This document shows, one piece after another, positions 35,847 to 45,597 of a DNA stretch of 64,000 bases. The DNA is from Candidatus Omnitrophota bacterium. Lineage in GTDB: Bacteria > Hinthialibacterota > Hinthialibacteria > OLB16. Location: the NCBI GenBank assembly GCA_020632575.1, contig JACKFH010000007.1, positions 1 to 64,000 on the forward strand, read 5' to 3'. A program made the translations under genes and the position numbers. The stretch's first letter is position 1, and every line of letters begins with the position of its first letter. The notes under the pieces are model-generated. The model had not been told where the DNA came from. It searched no databases and saw nothing but the letters and a program-made list of their open reading frames with translations.

Positions 35847-37364
35847 TCAGTTCGCGGGATCGTTGTCCTTTACAATATACTGTCCTTTGGTGGTCAATGG
35901 CCAATGGTCGGTTCTGAAGGGATAAGCGGGTAGACCCGCCTCATTGGTCAGGACCAGATTCGGATTCGCCGACCAAGCGTAGCGGACAGCCACTGGTTCT
36001 GAGACCTTTGGGCTGCTCACCAAGATTTCATTCCCGTCCAACTTGGCCTCGGCGGTGGTGAACTCGCGATCCTCACCCGCGATGAGAAAATCGGTCAGGT
36101 CTCCTCCCTGAACTTGAAGCCGCTGTCCGCCTGCGTCGAATCGAAGGCGGAGGGAAGATCCTTCACGTGACAGACTTTCGAAGCGCGGCCCCTCGTGAAC
36201 AACATCCTCCCCGTAAGCGACACTCGCAGCCGCGTCGGCCAACCGTTTGGCGACCACGCGTCGGAAACAGATGTCGCCTTTGCCCTTCGGGTGGATGTCC
36301 CCCTCGCCGAGATCGGCGGTCACCACCACCGCAGTGTTGGCTAGGTCGAGCGCGGTCATTTGGGAGTCGCGGAGTTCGGCGATCATGTCATCGCCGAAGG
36401 TTTTTCCGTCCGCTTCCCAATTCGCGAGTTGAACGACAAGAAAGGGCAGGCTGCGCCTTTCAAATCCCTCCCGCCAGCTTCGGATCAAGGCCGGCAGCAT
36501 GGTTCGGTATTGCTCCGCTCGCCAAGTGTTCGATTCTCCCTGATACCAAAGGATGCCCGCCAAGCCGAATGGCATCAGGGGAGCGATCATGCCATTGTGA
36601 ATGAAAGTGGCACGGCTCGCGGGTAGGCGCGGTGGGTCGGTTCCAAGATCGACCGCGCGACGGTGTTCTCCCAAAACGGCGTCGGTTCCCTTTAGGACGG
36701 GGCTGAGGATGGGGTCGGCGGTGAGCGTTTGATAATCCATGAAACTCTCGGCTCCCCGGCTGCTCCAATCCGCCTCGATCAGACCGACCGGGCGCTCCAA
36801 TCGCTCATGGAGATCGACGCCGAAGAGATACCCGATCGAGGAAAAAGTTTTGACGGACTCCGGAGAGGAGATCTCCCACTCGCCCTCGAGATCCTCGGCG
36901 GGTTCGGTGGAGAGGTGGGGTCGAACATGAAACAGACGGATTTCATCGCGATCGGCTTTGGCGAGGATCTCCTCGGAGTTCTTCGCTTCGGCGACCGTGC
37001 GTTCCATATTGGATTGTCCGGAACAGAACCAGACCTCGCCGATCAGGACATCTTGGAACTCGAGCTCTTCGCCAGCGGACTTCACCACCAAGACATGCGG
37101 TCCCATCGATTCGGGAAGAGCGATCGACAGTTTCCATTTTCCCTCTTCATCGCTGGTTACAGTGGCTTCATCTTTGTCGAGATTAACAGTCACTTTCTCG
37201 CCGGGTTGTGTCTTTCCCCAAACAGGAACGGACGGGCCGGCCTGTAGAACCATGTGGTCCGCGAAGATTGAGGGCAGGCTCAAGGCCCCGCATTGAGCCG
37301 ATGAAATCAACAATGCGGTTAGGAACAGAGTGAGGAGAGAGTGGGCGGGTCTCATGATGGCCAT
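35847..37364 (-). CDS. Secreted sialate O-acetylesterase
   Basis: A 505-residue exported SGNH-type esterase that should remove O-acetyl groups from sialic acids or from other acetylated sugars. After the signal peptide (ending near CGA, residue 27) comes the family opening LPSIFADHMVLQAG. The catalytic Ser lies in GEVWFCSGQSNM (about residue 116), and WYQGESNT holds the oxyanion Gly/Asn block. GEGDIHPKGKGDICFR includes the expected Asp-x-x-His region. Start could be 37364 or 37355 (second ATG); neither has a strong ribosome site. This fits use of host or environmental mucin-like glycans. Confidence 0.93.
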   Translation of the reverse strand: MAIMRPAHSLLTLFLTALLISSAQCGALSLPSIFADHMVLQAGPSVPVWGKTQPGEKVTVNLDKDEATVTSDEEGKWKLSIALPESMGPHVLVVKSAGEELEFQDVLIGEVWFCSGQSNMERTVAEAKNSEEILAKADRDEIRLFHVRPHLSTEPAEDLEGEWEISSPESVKTFSSIGYLFGVDLHERLERPVGLIEADWSSRGAESFMDYQTLTADPILSPVLKGTDAVLGEHRRAVDLGTDPPRLPASRATFIHNGMIAPLMPFGLAGILWYQGESNTWRAEQYRTMLPALIRSWREGFERRSLPFLVVQLANWEADGKTFGDDMIAELRDSQMTALDLANTAVVVTADLGEGDIHPKGKGDICFRRVVAKRLADAAASVAYGEDVVHEGPRFESLSREGSSLRLRFDAGGQRLQVQGGDLTDFLIAGEDREFTTAEAKLDGNEILVSSPKVSEPVAVRYAWSANPNLVLTNEAGLPAYPFRTDHWPLTTKGQYIVKDNDPAN

Positions 37365-37492
37365 TCATAGCAGGTCTTCATCGGAAAGTGGAGAAGAGGT
37401 TTCTTTGTTCCAACCGGGGAAGGCCGAGCGAATCGATCCCCGTGGGTTGAGCCCTCGCCAAGCTCCGATCACTCTTCCATAATTTGGATGCG

Positions 37493-38857
37493 ATGAAACT
37501 CTCCCCTAAGAAAGAACCGAGCGCGGTTGACCAAAGCGAGTTGGAAGCGGCGGCGACCGATCTGTGTCGCTCGCTTCAGGAGCAGGGGCATATCGCCTAC
37601 TGGGCGGGAGGCGCGGTCAGGGATCGGTTGCTCGGGATTCCGCTTCATGACATCGATGTCGCCACAACCGCCGAGCCCACTGAGATCCTTTCACGGTTCA
37701 AAAAATCGGTTCTCGTGGGCGAATCGTTTGGCGTCGTCCGTGTCGAACACTGTGACCACTGGTTCGAGGTGGCCACCTTTCGCACCGATGGGGTGTATTT
37801 GGATGGGCGTCATCCGGAGCGAGTCACCTACTCGAAAGACCCAAAAACCGACGCCAAAAGGCGAGATTTCACAGTTAACGCTCTCTTTTACGATCCGGTC
37901 GCGGACAAGATCCACGACTTTGTCGAGGGTCGAAAAGACCTTGAGCGCCGGTTGATTCGTTGTGTCGGCGATCCAGTCCAAAGATTTCGCGAGGACCGGC
38001 TTCGTCTCTTGCGTGCTATCCGTTTCGCGGCGCAGATCGATTTCGAGATCGAGACCGAAACTTGGGAAGCCATCCTTGCCGAAGCGCCGAATATCCATGA
38101 GATCAGCGCCGAACGCATTCGGGACGAGATCCTCCGGATGTTGGTCCAACCGAGACCGAGTCGGGCAATTCGCCTGATGTCCGATTCGGGTTTGCTCAAA
38201 GAGATCCTGCCCGAAGTGGAGGAGATGAAAGGGGTGGAACAGCCCCCCGAGTTTCATCCCGAAGGGGATGTTTTTGTCCATACGTTGTTGATGCTCGATC
38301 TAATGGAGAATCCGAGCGAGGAGCTCGCGCTCGGTGTGCTTTTTCACGATATCGGCAAACCGGAGACTTTCGAAGTCGCCGACCGGATTCGCTTCAACTC
38401 TCATGATAAAGTGGGTGCCAAGATCTTTGGGCAAATTGCCAACCGCCTTCGACTTTCGAACGAGCGCAAGGAGACGGTCGAAGAGATGGTTTCTCAACAC
38501 ATGCGATTCGGAGCGGTCAAGAAGATGCGGCCCGCGAAGCTGAAACGATTCCTGAGACGGGAGGATTTTCCCCTGCTTCTCGAACTCCACCGTCTGGACT
38601 GCCTCGGCTCTCATCGCGACCTCGATCTTCATGAATTCTGCTTGGAGAAACTCGCGGAGCTTTCGGAGGAGCAACTGCAACCGGAGCCACTGGTCACCGG
38701 CCACGATCTTATCAACCTCGGTTACAAACCGGGGCCAGTTTTCGCAAGGATTCTCAACCGGGTGGAGGACGCTCAACTCGAAGGGAAGTTGCAAACCAAA
38801 GCGGATGCGCTAGCCTTTGTCGAAGAGCGTTTCCCCGCTCGGAGGGAGGACCCATGA
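37493..38857 (+). CDS. cca: CCA tRNA nucleotidyltransferase / poly(A)-polymerase family with HD domain
   Basis: A class II nucleotidyltransferase (454 residues) that adds the 3' CCA, or A or CC only, to tRNA. It has GGAVRDRLLG with HDIDVATTA (about residues 38-55, both metal Asp), RRDFTVNAL (about 120), EDRLRLLRAIRFAAQ (about 163) and a downstream HD domain LFHDIGKPE (about 283). Whether it is A-adding, CC-adding or a full CCA enzyme cannot be told. I use ATG 37493; a TTG nine bases earlier is possible. It overlaps alr by four bases (ATGA), so both are translationally coupled. Confidence 0.92.
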   Translation: MKLSPKKEPSAVDQSELEAAATDLCRSLQEQGHIAYWAGGAVRDRLLGIPLHDIDVATTAEPTEILSRFKKSVLVGESFGVVRVEHCDHWFEVATFRTDGVYLDGRHPERVTYSKDPKTDAKRRDFTVNALFYDPVADKIHDFVEGRKDLERRLIRCVGDPVQRFREDRLRLLRAIRFAAQIDFEIETETWEAILAEAPNIHEISAERIRDEILRMLVQPRPSRAIRLMSDSGLLKEILPEVEEMKGVEQPPEFHPEGDVFVHTLLMLDLMENPSEELALGVLFHDIGKPETFEVADRIRFNSHDKVGAKIFGQIANRLRLSNERKETVEEMVSQHMRFGAVKKMRPAKLKRFLRREDFPLLLELHRLDCLGSHRDLDLHEFCLEKLAELSEEQLQPEPLVTGHDLINLGYKPGPVFARILNRVEDAQLEGKLQTKADALAFVEERFPARREDP

Positions 38858-40020
38858 CCACACTCGCCAGCGAATCCATCACTCAAGTCCGGGTCGACAC
38901 CAAGGCCCTGATGGACAATTTTAAGTACATCCAAGATTTGGTCGGCGGGGAGACTCGGGTTTCCGCGGTGGTCAAAGCGGACGCTTATGGTCATGGATTG
39001 GAGCGAGCGGCCCAAGCCTTCCATGAGGCGGGGTGCCGTCATTTCAGCGTCGCTTCGCTCGAGGAGGCTTGCCGACTACGAAAACTCTGGGGGGATGATG
39101 TCACCATCCTGAAAGTGGTTCCTTCTTTGCCATCGCAATTCGAGGACGCCCTCAATCTGGGAGTCGAGGAGGTTCTGGTCTCGGCGGATCAACGCAGGGA
39201 ATGGTCGGAGTGGCTCGAATCCAAGCAGGCTCGAATGGCGTTCCACCTCAAGGTGGATCGCGGGATGGGCCGCCTGGGATTCTCCTATGAGGAGCTGCTT
39301 CGTGAGCTGATCAACTTCAAAGATTCGGAGCGGATATCGATCGTCGGGGTGATGAGCCACCTGCCCGCCTCCGAGGAGGACCCGGACTCCGCCTCGACCG
39401 CGCGAATGAACGGTCAGTATCACACCACCGGCGAGATCCGTCGGTTTTCGGAGTTGGTCGGCGAGATTCGGACTCTGCTCGGCGGAAAAAAGCCGATCTT
39501 TCATTTGGCCAACAGCGGGGCGACGCTTTTTCACTCGAACAGCCACTTCGATCTTGTCCGTGTGGGTTTGGCGCTTTACGGCGCCGATCCGCGAGGTGAG
39601 GACGGGTCCGATCTGGGACTCCAACCCGCCATGAGTTTGGTCAGTCACATCGTTCAGATTCGAGCGATCCCGACCGGCACGACGATTGGGTACAACCGAG
39701 AATTCGTGGCCCCCAAACCGATGTTTGTCGCGGCGGCTCCGGTCGGTTACTCGGATGGTTTCGCTTGGAACCTTCGTTCCAACGCGAAGGTTTTGGTCCA
39801 AGGGAGGCTCTGTTCGGTGATCGGGCGCATATCGATGAATTTGATTTCCATCGACATATCGAGTTGCGATGGGGTCAAATGGGGGGATCCCGTGGTTCTC
39901 CTCGGAAAGCAGGCCGACGCCAGAATCAGTGTCGAAGAGATTGCCAAAGGAGCCAAAACCATACCGTATGAAGTTCTCACCAGCATTGGACGGCTCGCGC
40001 CATGCGGCCACACTCGCTAA
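38854..40020 (+). CDS. alr: Alanine racemase
   Basis: PLP enzyme that makes D-alanine for peptidoglycan. The 388-residue protein has the PLP-binding Lys in VVKADAYGHG (about residue 41), the N-terminal TIM barrel with KVDRGMGRLGF and GVMSHLPASE, and a C-terminal beta domain with the catalytic Tyr in IGYNREF (about 272). A late GRISMNLISIDIS is a family mark. The length is normal. It overlaps the CCA gene at the start codon. The gene downstream (40063) is in the same direction but 42 bases away. Confidence 0.95.
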   Translation: MTTLASESITQVRVDTKALMDNFKYIQDLVGGETRVSAVVKADAYGHGLERAAQAFHEAGCRHFSVASLEEACRLRKLWGDDVTILKVVPSLPSQFEDALNLGVEEVLVSADQRREWSEWLESKQARMAFHLKVDRGMGRLGFSYEELLRELINFKDSERISIVGVMSHLPASEEDPDSASTARMNGQYHTTGEIRRFSELVGEIRTLLGGKKPIFHLANSGATLFHSNSHFDLVRVGLALYGADPRGEDGSDLGLQPAMSLVSHIVQIRAIPTGTTIGYNREFVAPKPMFVAAAPVGYSDGFAWNLRSNAKVLVQGRLCSVIGRISMNLISIDISSCDGVKWGDPVVLLGKQADARISVEEIAKGAKTIPYEVLTSIGRLAPCGHTR

Positions 40021-40062
40021 TGGCGGTTGGGCAATCGGCGAAGGGATCTTCCGATAAACGAA

Positions 40063-41763
40063 ATGGATAAACCGAGTAAAAGGGCGCGAGGATTCAGATT
40101 CCTGGCGCCGCTCCTTTTGGTTGGCCTGCTATTGCGCCTGACGGGGATTCAGTTCGGGGCTCCGCTGGCGGTCCACCCCGATGAGCACAATCTCCTTTTC
40201 CACGCCATGGAAGCGGGCGCTCAGCGGGGGAACCCTAAGTGGTTCGAGTACCCCTCCGGCATGCTTTACCTGACCTTGGCCGTTCAAGGGCTCCGCTACA
40301 TGGTTTCCGAAGCGGCGACTCCGGCGGAGTATTGGTCGAAGTTTGTGGAGGACCCGTTTCCGTTTCATCTCTGGATCCGAGTTTTGGTCGCGGCGATGGG
40401 CGCCATGGGCATTCTCGGAATTTACCTGCTCGGGCGAGAGTGGGATCGCAAGCGCACCACCCTCAAGGTCTTGGGCTTGGGTTCCGCTCTCCTGCTCAGC
40501 GTTCACTTCTTGCATGTCCGTGACAGTCATTTCGCCACAGTCGATATTCCACTGACCACGGGTGTCACCTTCCTGCTTTGGTTGCTCATGCGGGAAATGC
40601 ACCGGCGCGAAACGAACATTCGCCGAATGCTACTGGTGGCGGTGGGAGTGGGCGTTTGTTGCGGGATCAAGTACACCGCCGCGCCTCTGATCTTTCCGCT
40701 TTATTACGTGGCCCTGACCAATGTCATCCGGGGAGAGGAAGTCCGAATCGATCTCCCGTGGCTAATGGGATCGGCGGCGACTCTCCTTGTCGCGGTGGGA
40801 TTCGGTTTCATCCTGACGACCCCTTACGCCATACTCGACTCCCGGCAATTCTGGGAGGACATCCGTTACCAGTGGTTCACCTCCAAGTCTCAGGCCGCGA
40901 TTTATGGAGGGGGCGAACCCTTTATTTGGGGATACCTTCGAGGTCCCTGGATGTGGGGGGGCGGAAGGGTCCTTGGGATCTTCGCTTTTTTCGGATTCAT
41001 GATGGCGGTCTTGCGCCGCGAACGAGAGGACCGACTGTTGTTGTGGTTTGCGGTTCCCTACTTCCTGCTGATCAGCTTCGGAGAAAGGGTCTGGGGGCGT
41101 TGGTTCCTACCGCTCGTTCCGCTTCAAGCCTTGTGGACCGTTCGATTTGTGGCCGAGTACGCCAATCACCCCTGGCTGGGCGGTTTGCTTGCTCCTCCTC
41201 TGCGGCGAACTCTGACCTGGATTGCGCTTCTCTTGATGGCCTCGACCACTTTTATCCCGACAATCCGGATGTTGGTGCTGATGCGGGAAACCGACACCCG
41301 GGTTGAAGCCGCCGCCCGGCTCGACGAGACCTTGGAGGTGGGGGATTATCCACTAATCACCGGGTTTCTGCCCCCCATTCCCAAGGAGATTCCTCGGCTG
41401 AAAGAGGATGATCTCCTCAATGATCGAAAAGCTTTTGAAGAAAACCACCTTCACATGGTCCGAATGGAGTCCCTCAACGAATTGATCGATGAGGGGATCA
41501 ACACCGTGATTTACTCCTCCTTTTATTGGGAGGCATCCCAGCAACCGCATGTCCGCAAGGAGTATCCCGGTGCGGAGAGTTACACAAATTTTCTAGAATC
41601 CCTCAAACTGAGGGGGCGTGAGATCTGGCGAATATCGCCCTCCACCGCCGGGACCGATTTCAATCCGGAGAACATATATGCACCCACCTTCCAACTCTGG
41701 AGATGGAATCGACCGGGACCGGAAATTCGGTTTTACGAGCTCCCAACCCGGACCGAGGGCTGA
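40063..41763 (+). CDS. Polytopic GT39-like glycosyltransferase
   Basis: A 566-residue inner-membrane protein with about 10-12 spans and a soluble C-terminal region of about 150 residues. The first outside loop has VHPDEHNLLFHAME, with the catalytic-type Asp expected of ArnT/PMT-like enzymes. By family it moves a sugar from a polyprenyl phosphate donor onto an envelope acceptor. I use ATG 40063 (MDKPSKRARG, before the first span); the open frame from TTG 40027 adds only 12 codons. Coupling to alr is likely transcriptional only. Confidence 0.82.
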   Translation: MDKPSKRARGFRFLAPLLLVGLLLRLTGIQFGAPLAVHPDEHNLLFHAMEAGAQRGNPKWFEYPSGMLYLTLAVQGLRYMVSEAATPAEYWSKFVEDPFPFHLWIRVLVAAMGAMGILGIYLLGREWDRKRTTLKVLGLGSALLLSVHFLHVRDSHFATVDIPLTTGVTFLLWLLMREMHRRETNIRRMLLVAVGVGVCCGIKYTAAPLIFPLYYVALTNVIRGEEVRIDLPWLMGSAATLLVAVGFGFILTTPYAILDSRQFWEDIRYQWFTSKSQAAIYGGGEPFIWGYLRGPWMWGGGRVLGIFAFFGFMMAVLRREREDRLLLWFAVPYFLLISFGERVWGRWFLPLVPLQALWTVRFVAEYANHPWLGGLLAPPLRRTLTWIALLLMASTTFIPTIRMLVLMRETDTRVEAAARLDETLEVGDYPLITGFLPPIPKEIPRLKEDDLLNDRKAFEENHLHMVRMESLNELIDEGINTVIYSSFYWEASQQPHVRKEYPGAESYTNFLESLKLRGREIWRISPSTAGTDFNPENIYAPTFQLWRWNRPGPEIRFYELPTRTEG

Positions 41764-41944
41764 AGGGGCTCGGGTCGGGTGACAAGCGGCGAAGGGTTCG
41801 ATACATTCCCCTAAGACCGGGCCCCTGGTGGCCGATGATACCATAGGGGGGATTCTTCCCGAGGCGCGAAATCGATTCGGTTTGACGCTCGGGCGGAATT
41901 TTGACAAACTATTCCCTGGATGGGCGCCCAAAAGGAGTGTCGAC

Positions 41945-44245
41945 GTGTTGCGAAATTGGTTCTTAATCGGGGCGATCGCCTCCCTCTATATCTATCCCGT
42001 TGCCTGTCAAGAAGACACCGACACCGATGTCGCGGGTGAAATTCCGGATTTTGTCCTTTTCGATGACGATTTCAGCATCGAGGAGGGTGTGTTCTCGGAT
42101 GAGTTCGAGGATGGGAAACCGAGCGACGCTTGGTTCGTCTATGACACCCAGTATTTCAACGATCCAAGTGTAGCCGCGCCGCGCGACCCCCGCATTCCCC
42201 ACGAACAAGCGACCATTTACGACGATCCCATCAACGCCGAAGAGATCGAGGGCGTTCTCCAGATTCAAGGCAGCATGGTCCCGCCCGGCGCCGGCCCGGA
42301 CGCGCAGATGGTATACGATCCCGCCGATCTGAGGCGATACAAAGTCTTCACCATGGATCCTCTTCGCGGGGAATTCCAGGCCGAATTCAAAGTGGTGCTG
42401 CGCGGGGAGAGTTTCTCCCGCATGCAACTGCTTTTCTTCGTTCGAGAGCACGATTGGAAATTCGATGGCGCCCGCGAGGCGCGTTTAGCGGTTTATGGCC
42501 ACACGAGTAATGTGATTCAGTACGAGCCCAACTGGGACCAACCCGAACACTACAAGATCCAATTGCGCAGCCCGCGGATCGAAATCGAAGACAACTTTTC
42601 CGTGCAGCTGCGTCGGACCAGCGACAACCAGATTCAAGTTTGGACCTCGGAGGACGACAGCGAGTTCGAGTTCCTCGGACGTCTCGGACCGGCTATCGAA
42701 ACCGATCTCGTGGATGTGATTGTCGGAGTGATGGCCGATGGACTTGGCGACCAACCCGGCGCCGTCACCTTCGATTCGGTGGTGGTTCGCGGCCCTGACA
42801 TCCCCGATGTCGAGGAAGGAACCGAGAACCAAGCGCTGGTCGATTACCGTCAATCGGTTCGCGAGGATTACGAAATCGACTCGGCCGGCCGGTTCGATTA
42901 CGGTCCCGCGGCCATCGCGGCGAACCGGGCTTTTACCTGGATGCATTATATGGGGACGAACACCCTTTACCCCAAAGTTCTCCTCCCCGGAATTCCCCAG
43001 CAGGGTCCGGGTCAGCAAGGCCAATTTCAAATCCCGACTCCCGGAACGCATGTTCAACCTGAATCGAAGGACATGTATGAAGCCTTCCTGGACTCCCAAC
43101 CATTCGCCCGAGGCGACTCGCGATATCTCGACCAAGCTTTCACGAAGTATCAGGAAGCCGCGCAACTCGATCCTCTCTATGGAACCGTGTCGAAACAGAT
43201 GCAGTGGCTTCACGATGTGGCTTGGGATCGAATCGTTCGTCTGCTCGGCGTGTTCCGGATGCGAACCAGCGATGGCCCCACCGCCGGTGGCACGGTCCAG
43301 GGACCAGGCCTCCAGGCAATTAAAAAGAATTTCGACCAGTATGTTGGCGACAACGCTTTCGCCAACCAGTGGGATTCCCGGATCGTGATCTTCGAGGGGA
43401 CGCTGCCCAAAGAGGCCAAAGCGCAGGTTCTCGCCCAACCCGAACCGTTCGCGGTGGATTATATGCGTCAGTACTTCGGTTTCTCGGCGGAAATTCAGAA
43501 ACCCGTGGACCTCATCGGGCGCATTCCTTTCCTGATGGAGGATGCGTGGATGACGATCCCCCTCACTCTTTACGTTCCCGATATCAGTCAAGAGGTGCTG
43601 GCGCGCTTGGGATTTGGATTCGGATTCAATCCAGTTGGCGGGCTCGGAGTCCAAACCGCGGGCATTCCCGGCCAGGGGGGCATCAGTGGATTTCAAGGAC
43701 TACCGGGTCAAGGTTTTTCGCCTTATGGAGGTGGTACAAGCAATTACGGTCAGATCGACCCCTCGCTCTTAATGGGACGCGGCTACACAGTGGTTGAATA
43801 CTATGGGGCCTCCCTGGGGCTTTCCGACATGATCGTTCGCGATGAACTCGGCCGGATCGAACCGAAAGAGACTGCGGAACAGGCCTTCCCCTGGTTGAGA
43901 GACTATCCCGGTTTGACCGATATCATCGCCGAGATCATCGATCCGGACCAAAACGGATCGGTTGTTCTCGACTGGAATTTCAGTTTCACCGACCTCGCGA
44001 GCATTGTCAGCGTCCCGAGATCGGACATCCGGACCGCCGACCTTCAGCCGCCTGAAATCCTCTACGACGAATCCGAGATTCCCTTGTTGGTCAGCGAGAA
44101 TCCGGAGATTCAAAGACGGTACACGTTCGCCGACTACTTTGGCTGGGATCTCGGCCCCGAAGGCGCTTACCGCGAGCCGGACACCCCGAATCACATCGCG
44201 GCGTTCGACTCTCCGGCCCTTCCCGAAACGGCGACAGCTCAGTAG
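41945..44245 (+). CDS. Large exported protein of unknown function, 766 aa
   Basis: I recognise no enzyme. The start is a GTG with AAAAGGAG 8 bases upstream, opening a signal peptide that ends near ACQ (residue 20), perhaps a lipoprotein. Residues about 40-285 look like a concanavalin-A-like beta sandwich (FQAEFKVVLRGES, YKIQLRSPRIEIED, VIVGVMADG). A helical tetratricopeptide-like region follows (AFTKYQEAAQLDPLY, about 400). Then comes a Gly/Phe/Pro-rich flexible stretch at about 555-605 (GFGFGFNPVGG, GQGFSPYGGG). Its stop overlaps the start of the metallo-hydrolase by one base (TAGTG), so the pair is translationally coupled. Confidence 0.75.
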   Translation: MLRNWFLIGAIASLYIYPVACQEDTDTDVAGEIPDFVLFDDDFSIEEGVFSDEFEDGKPSDAWFVYDTQYFNDPSVAAPRDPRIPHEQATIYDDPINAEEIEGVLQIQGSMVPPGAGPDAQMVYDPADLRRYKVFTMDPLRGEFQAEFKVVLRGESFSRMQLLFFVREHDWKFDGAREARLAVYGHTSNVIQYEPNWDQPEHYKIQLRSPRIEIEDNFSVQLRRTSDNQIQVWTSEDDSEFEFLGRLGPAIETDLVDVIVGVMADGLGDQPGAVTFDSVVVRGPDIPDVEEGTENQALVDYRQSVREDYEIDSAGRFDYGPAAIAANRAFTWMHYMGTNTLYPKVLLPGIPQQGPGQQGQFQIPTPGTHVQPESKDMYEAFLDSQPFARGDSRYLDQAFTKYQEAAQLDPLYGTVSKQMQWLHDVAWDRIVRLLGVFRMRTSDGPTAGGTVQGPGLQAIKKNFDQYVGDNAFANQWDSRIVIFEGTLPKEAKAQVLAQPEPFAVDYMRQYFGFSAEIQKPVDLIGRIPFLMEDAWMTIPLTLYVPDISQEVLARLGFGFGFNPVGGLGVQTAGIPGQGGISGFQGLPGQGFSPYGGGTSNYGQIDPSLLMGRGYTVVEYYGASLGLSDMIVRDELGRIEPKETAEQAFPWLRDYPGLTDIIAEIIDPDQNGSVVLDWNFSFTDLASIVSVPRSDIRTADLQPPEILYDESEIPLLVSENPEIQRRYTFADYFGWDLGPEGAYREPDTPNHIAAFDSPALPETATAQ

Positions 44246-45084
44246 TGCAATCTGGAGAGAATTTCGAAAACCGAATCCTCTTTTTGGGCACCGGCACCTC
44301 CAGCGGCATCCCAGTGATTGGCTGCCGGTGCGCGGCCTGCACCTCCTCCGATCCCAGGGATCGTCGCACACGCACCTCGGCCCTTCTTCAAACCCGAAAA
44401 TCCGGAGAAGCGGAATGGGGCCATCTCCTCATCGACTCCGGTATCGACCTTCGCTACCAACTCTTGCGCGAGGGCGCCCCTTTGGTTCGCCATGTGGTCT
44501 ACACCCATGCTCATGTCGACCATTTTTTTGGCCTGGATGAACTCCGCGCCATTCAGTTCGTCACCCGAATGCCGATTCATCTCTACGCTTCGGAGGAAGT
44601 CGAGCGCGCCCTGCGAACGGTCTACCGGCACCTTTTCGAAACCGGCGTCCAAAAAGGCGGCGGCATTCTCGAGGTCGAAATTCACCCCTTGGAGGATCGC
44701 TTTCAAGCCGGTCCCATCACTCTCGAGGCGCTTCCGATTTATCATGGCAAGTTGCCAATTCATGGGTTCCGATTCGGGAATCTGGCTTACCTGACCGACT
44801 GCAGTTTCATTCCGGATACCACGTGGCCGCTTCTTGAAAATGTCGGAGTGTTGGTTCTGGACATGCTGCGGAAGCGTCCACATCCCACGCACTACAACCT
44901 TGACCAGGCGCTGGAAGTCATCGAAAGACTGAAACCGAAAGAGGCCTATTTTGTGCATATGACGCACGATCTCGTTCATGCGGACATCGAGGCCGAGCTG
45001 CCCGAGGGAGTGTTTCTCGCGTATGACGGATTGGTTGTGGACCTGCCTTCATTCGACCCCCATCAATGGAGCCGAACCAGTTGA
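44245..45084 (+). CDS. Metallo-beta-lactamase-fold hydrolase (PhnP/RNase Z-like)
   Basis: A 279-residue MBL-fold hydrolase of the type with an early CRCAAC block (about residue 28), as in PhnP-like phosphodiesterases, and the metal motif THAHVDHFFGLDEL (about 86). Later ligands are the Asp of YLTDCSF and the His in YFVHMTHDL. It is probably a phosphodiesterase, perhaps on cyclic or 3'-ended nucleotides; no phn genes are nearby to prove PhnP. The start is GTG, overlapping the stop of the gene before it. A strong terminator follows at 45101. Confidence 0.88.
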   Translation: MQSGENFENRILFLGTGTSSGIPVIGCRCAACTSSDPRDRRTRTSALLQTRKSGEAEWGHLLIDSGIDLRYQLLREGAPLVRHVVYTHAHVDHFFGLDELRAIQFVTRMPIHLYASEEVERALRTVYRHLFETGVQKGGGILEVEIHPLEDRFQAGPITLEALPIYHGKLPIHGFRFGNLAYLTDCSFIPDTTWPLLENVGVLVLDMLRKRPHPTHYNLDQALEVIERLKPKEAYFVHMTHDLVHADIEAELPEGVFLAYDGLVVDLPSFDPHQWSRTS

Positions 45085-45100
45085 ACGGGGATAAAAGAAA

Positions 45101-45124
45101 AAGGCCAACCTTTCGGTTGGCCTT
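45101..45124 (+). terminator. Intrinsic terminator after the metallo-hydrolase gene
   Basis: AAGGCCAACC and GGTTGGCCTT form a perfect 10-bp stem around TTTC, 17 bases after the stop codon. It is flanked by T-rich sequence on the plus side and A-rich on the minus side, so it may work in both directions. Confidence 0.85.
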
Positions 45125-45132
45125 CTCGGTTT

Positions 45133-45234
45133 AAAAAAAAATAGGCGAGGGAGCGGATGGAGGTTGTGGAGGCACCTTGAGTTGTTCGGAAGATGCGATG
45201 ACATTTGTGGGAATGTCATCACTCCCCCGCCTAT
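45133..45234 (-). ncRNA. Candidate structured small RNA with 3' U-tract
   Basis: The ends of this segment, 45141-45153 and 45222-45234, pair over 13 positions. The pairing is unbroken only on the minus strand, where the single mismatch becomes a G-U pair. Inside is a perfect 9-bp hairpin GATGACATT/AATGTCATC (45197-45220). After the outer stem the minus strand has eight U (45133-45140). The unpaired part contains two CCUCC blocks, complementary to Shine-Dalgarno sequences. It lies between two convergent genes, where no leader is expected. I match it to no known RNA family. The rest of 45235-45597 holds nothing I can name. Confidence 0.45.
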
Positions 45235-45597
45235 GAGTTGAGTCGTATTTACTACTGACCACAAGGAAAGCAGTATCCGGGCCAACATCATGGAACCGCT
45301 GGTCGTCGACCCAAATGACATGCTCGCTCGCTTGACGATTTGGGTATTGGCCAGGGCAACCATCAATTAATTAGCATTTATGGCTTATTTTCCGCATTTT
45401 CACCCCCAAGTGTTTAGCAATTGTTCGACCTTCAGGCCCAAAAAATGTTCTGTTTCGAAACGGTTTCCCGGAAAAATCTTAAAATGAAGGCAGCATTTGA
45501 GCTGCATGCAACCGAGAGGCAACAGTGGGAAAGTGTATCTTTTGACACCCTCTGCGCAGTTTTGACCAAGCGGGTGGTCGTTTTGGCTCGGTCGAGG

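Noticed and set aside
42485..43696. Minus-strand frame of 403 codons opposite the unknown exported gene
   Set aside because: The plus strand has the signal peptide and ribosome site; the minus product is typical antisense sequence.
45049..45366. Minus-strand 105-codon frame over the candidate small RNA
   Set aside because: It overlaps the metallo-hydrolase end and its terminator, has no ribosome site, and ends in poly-Phe/Pro from the A-run.
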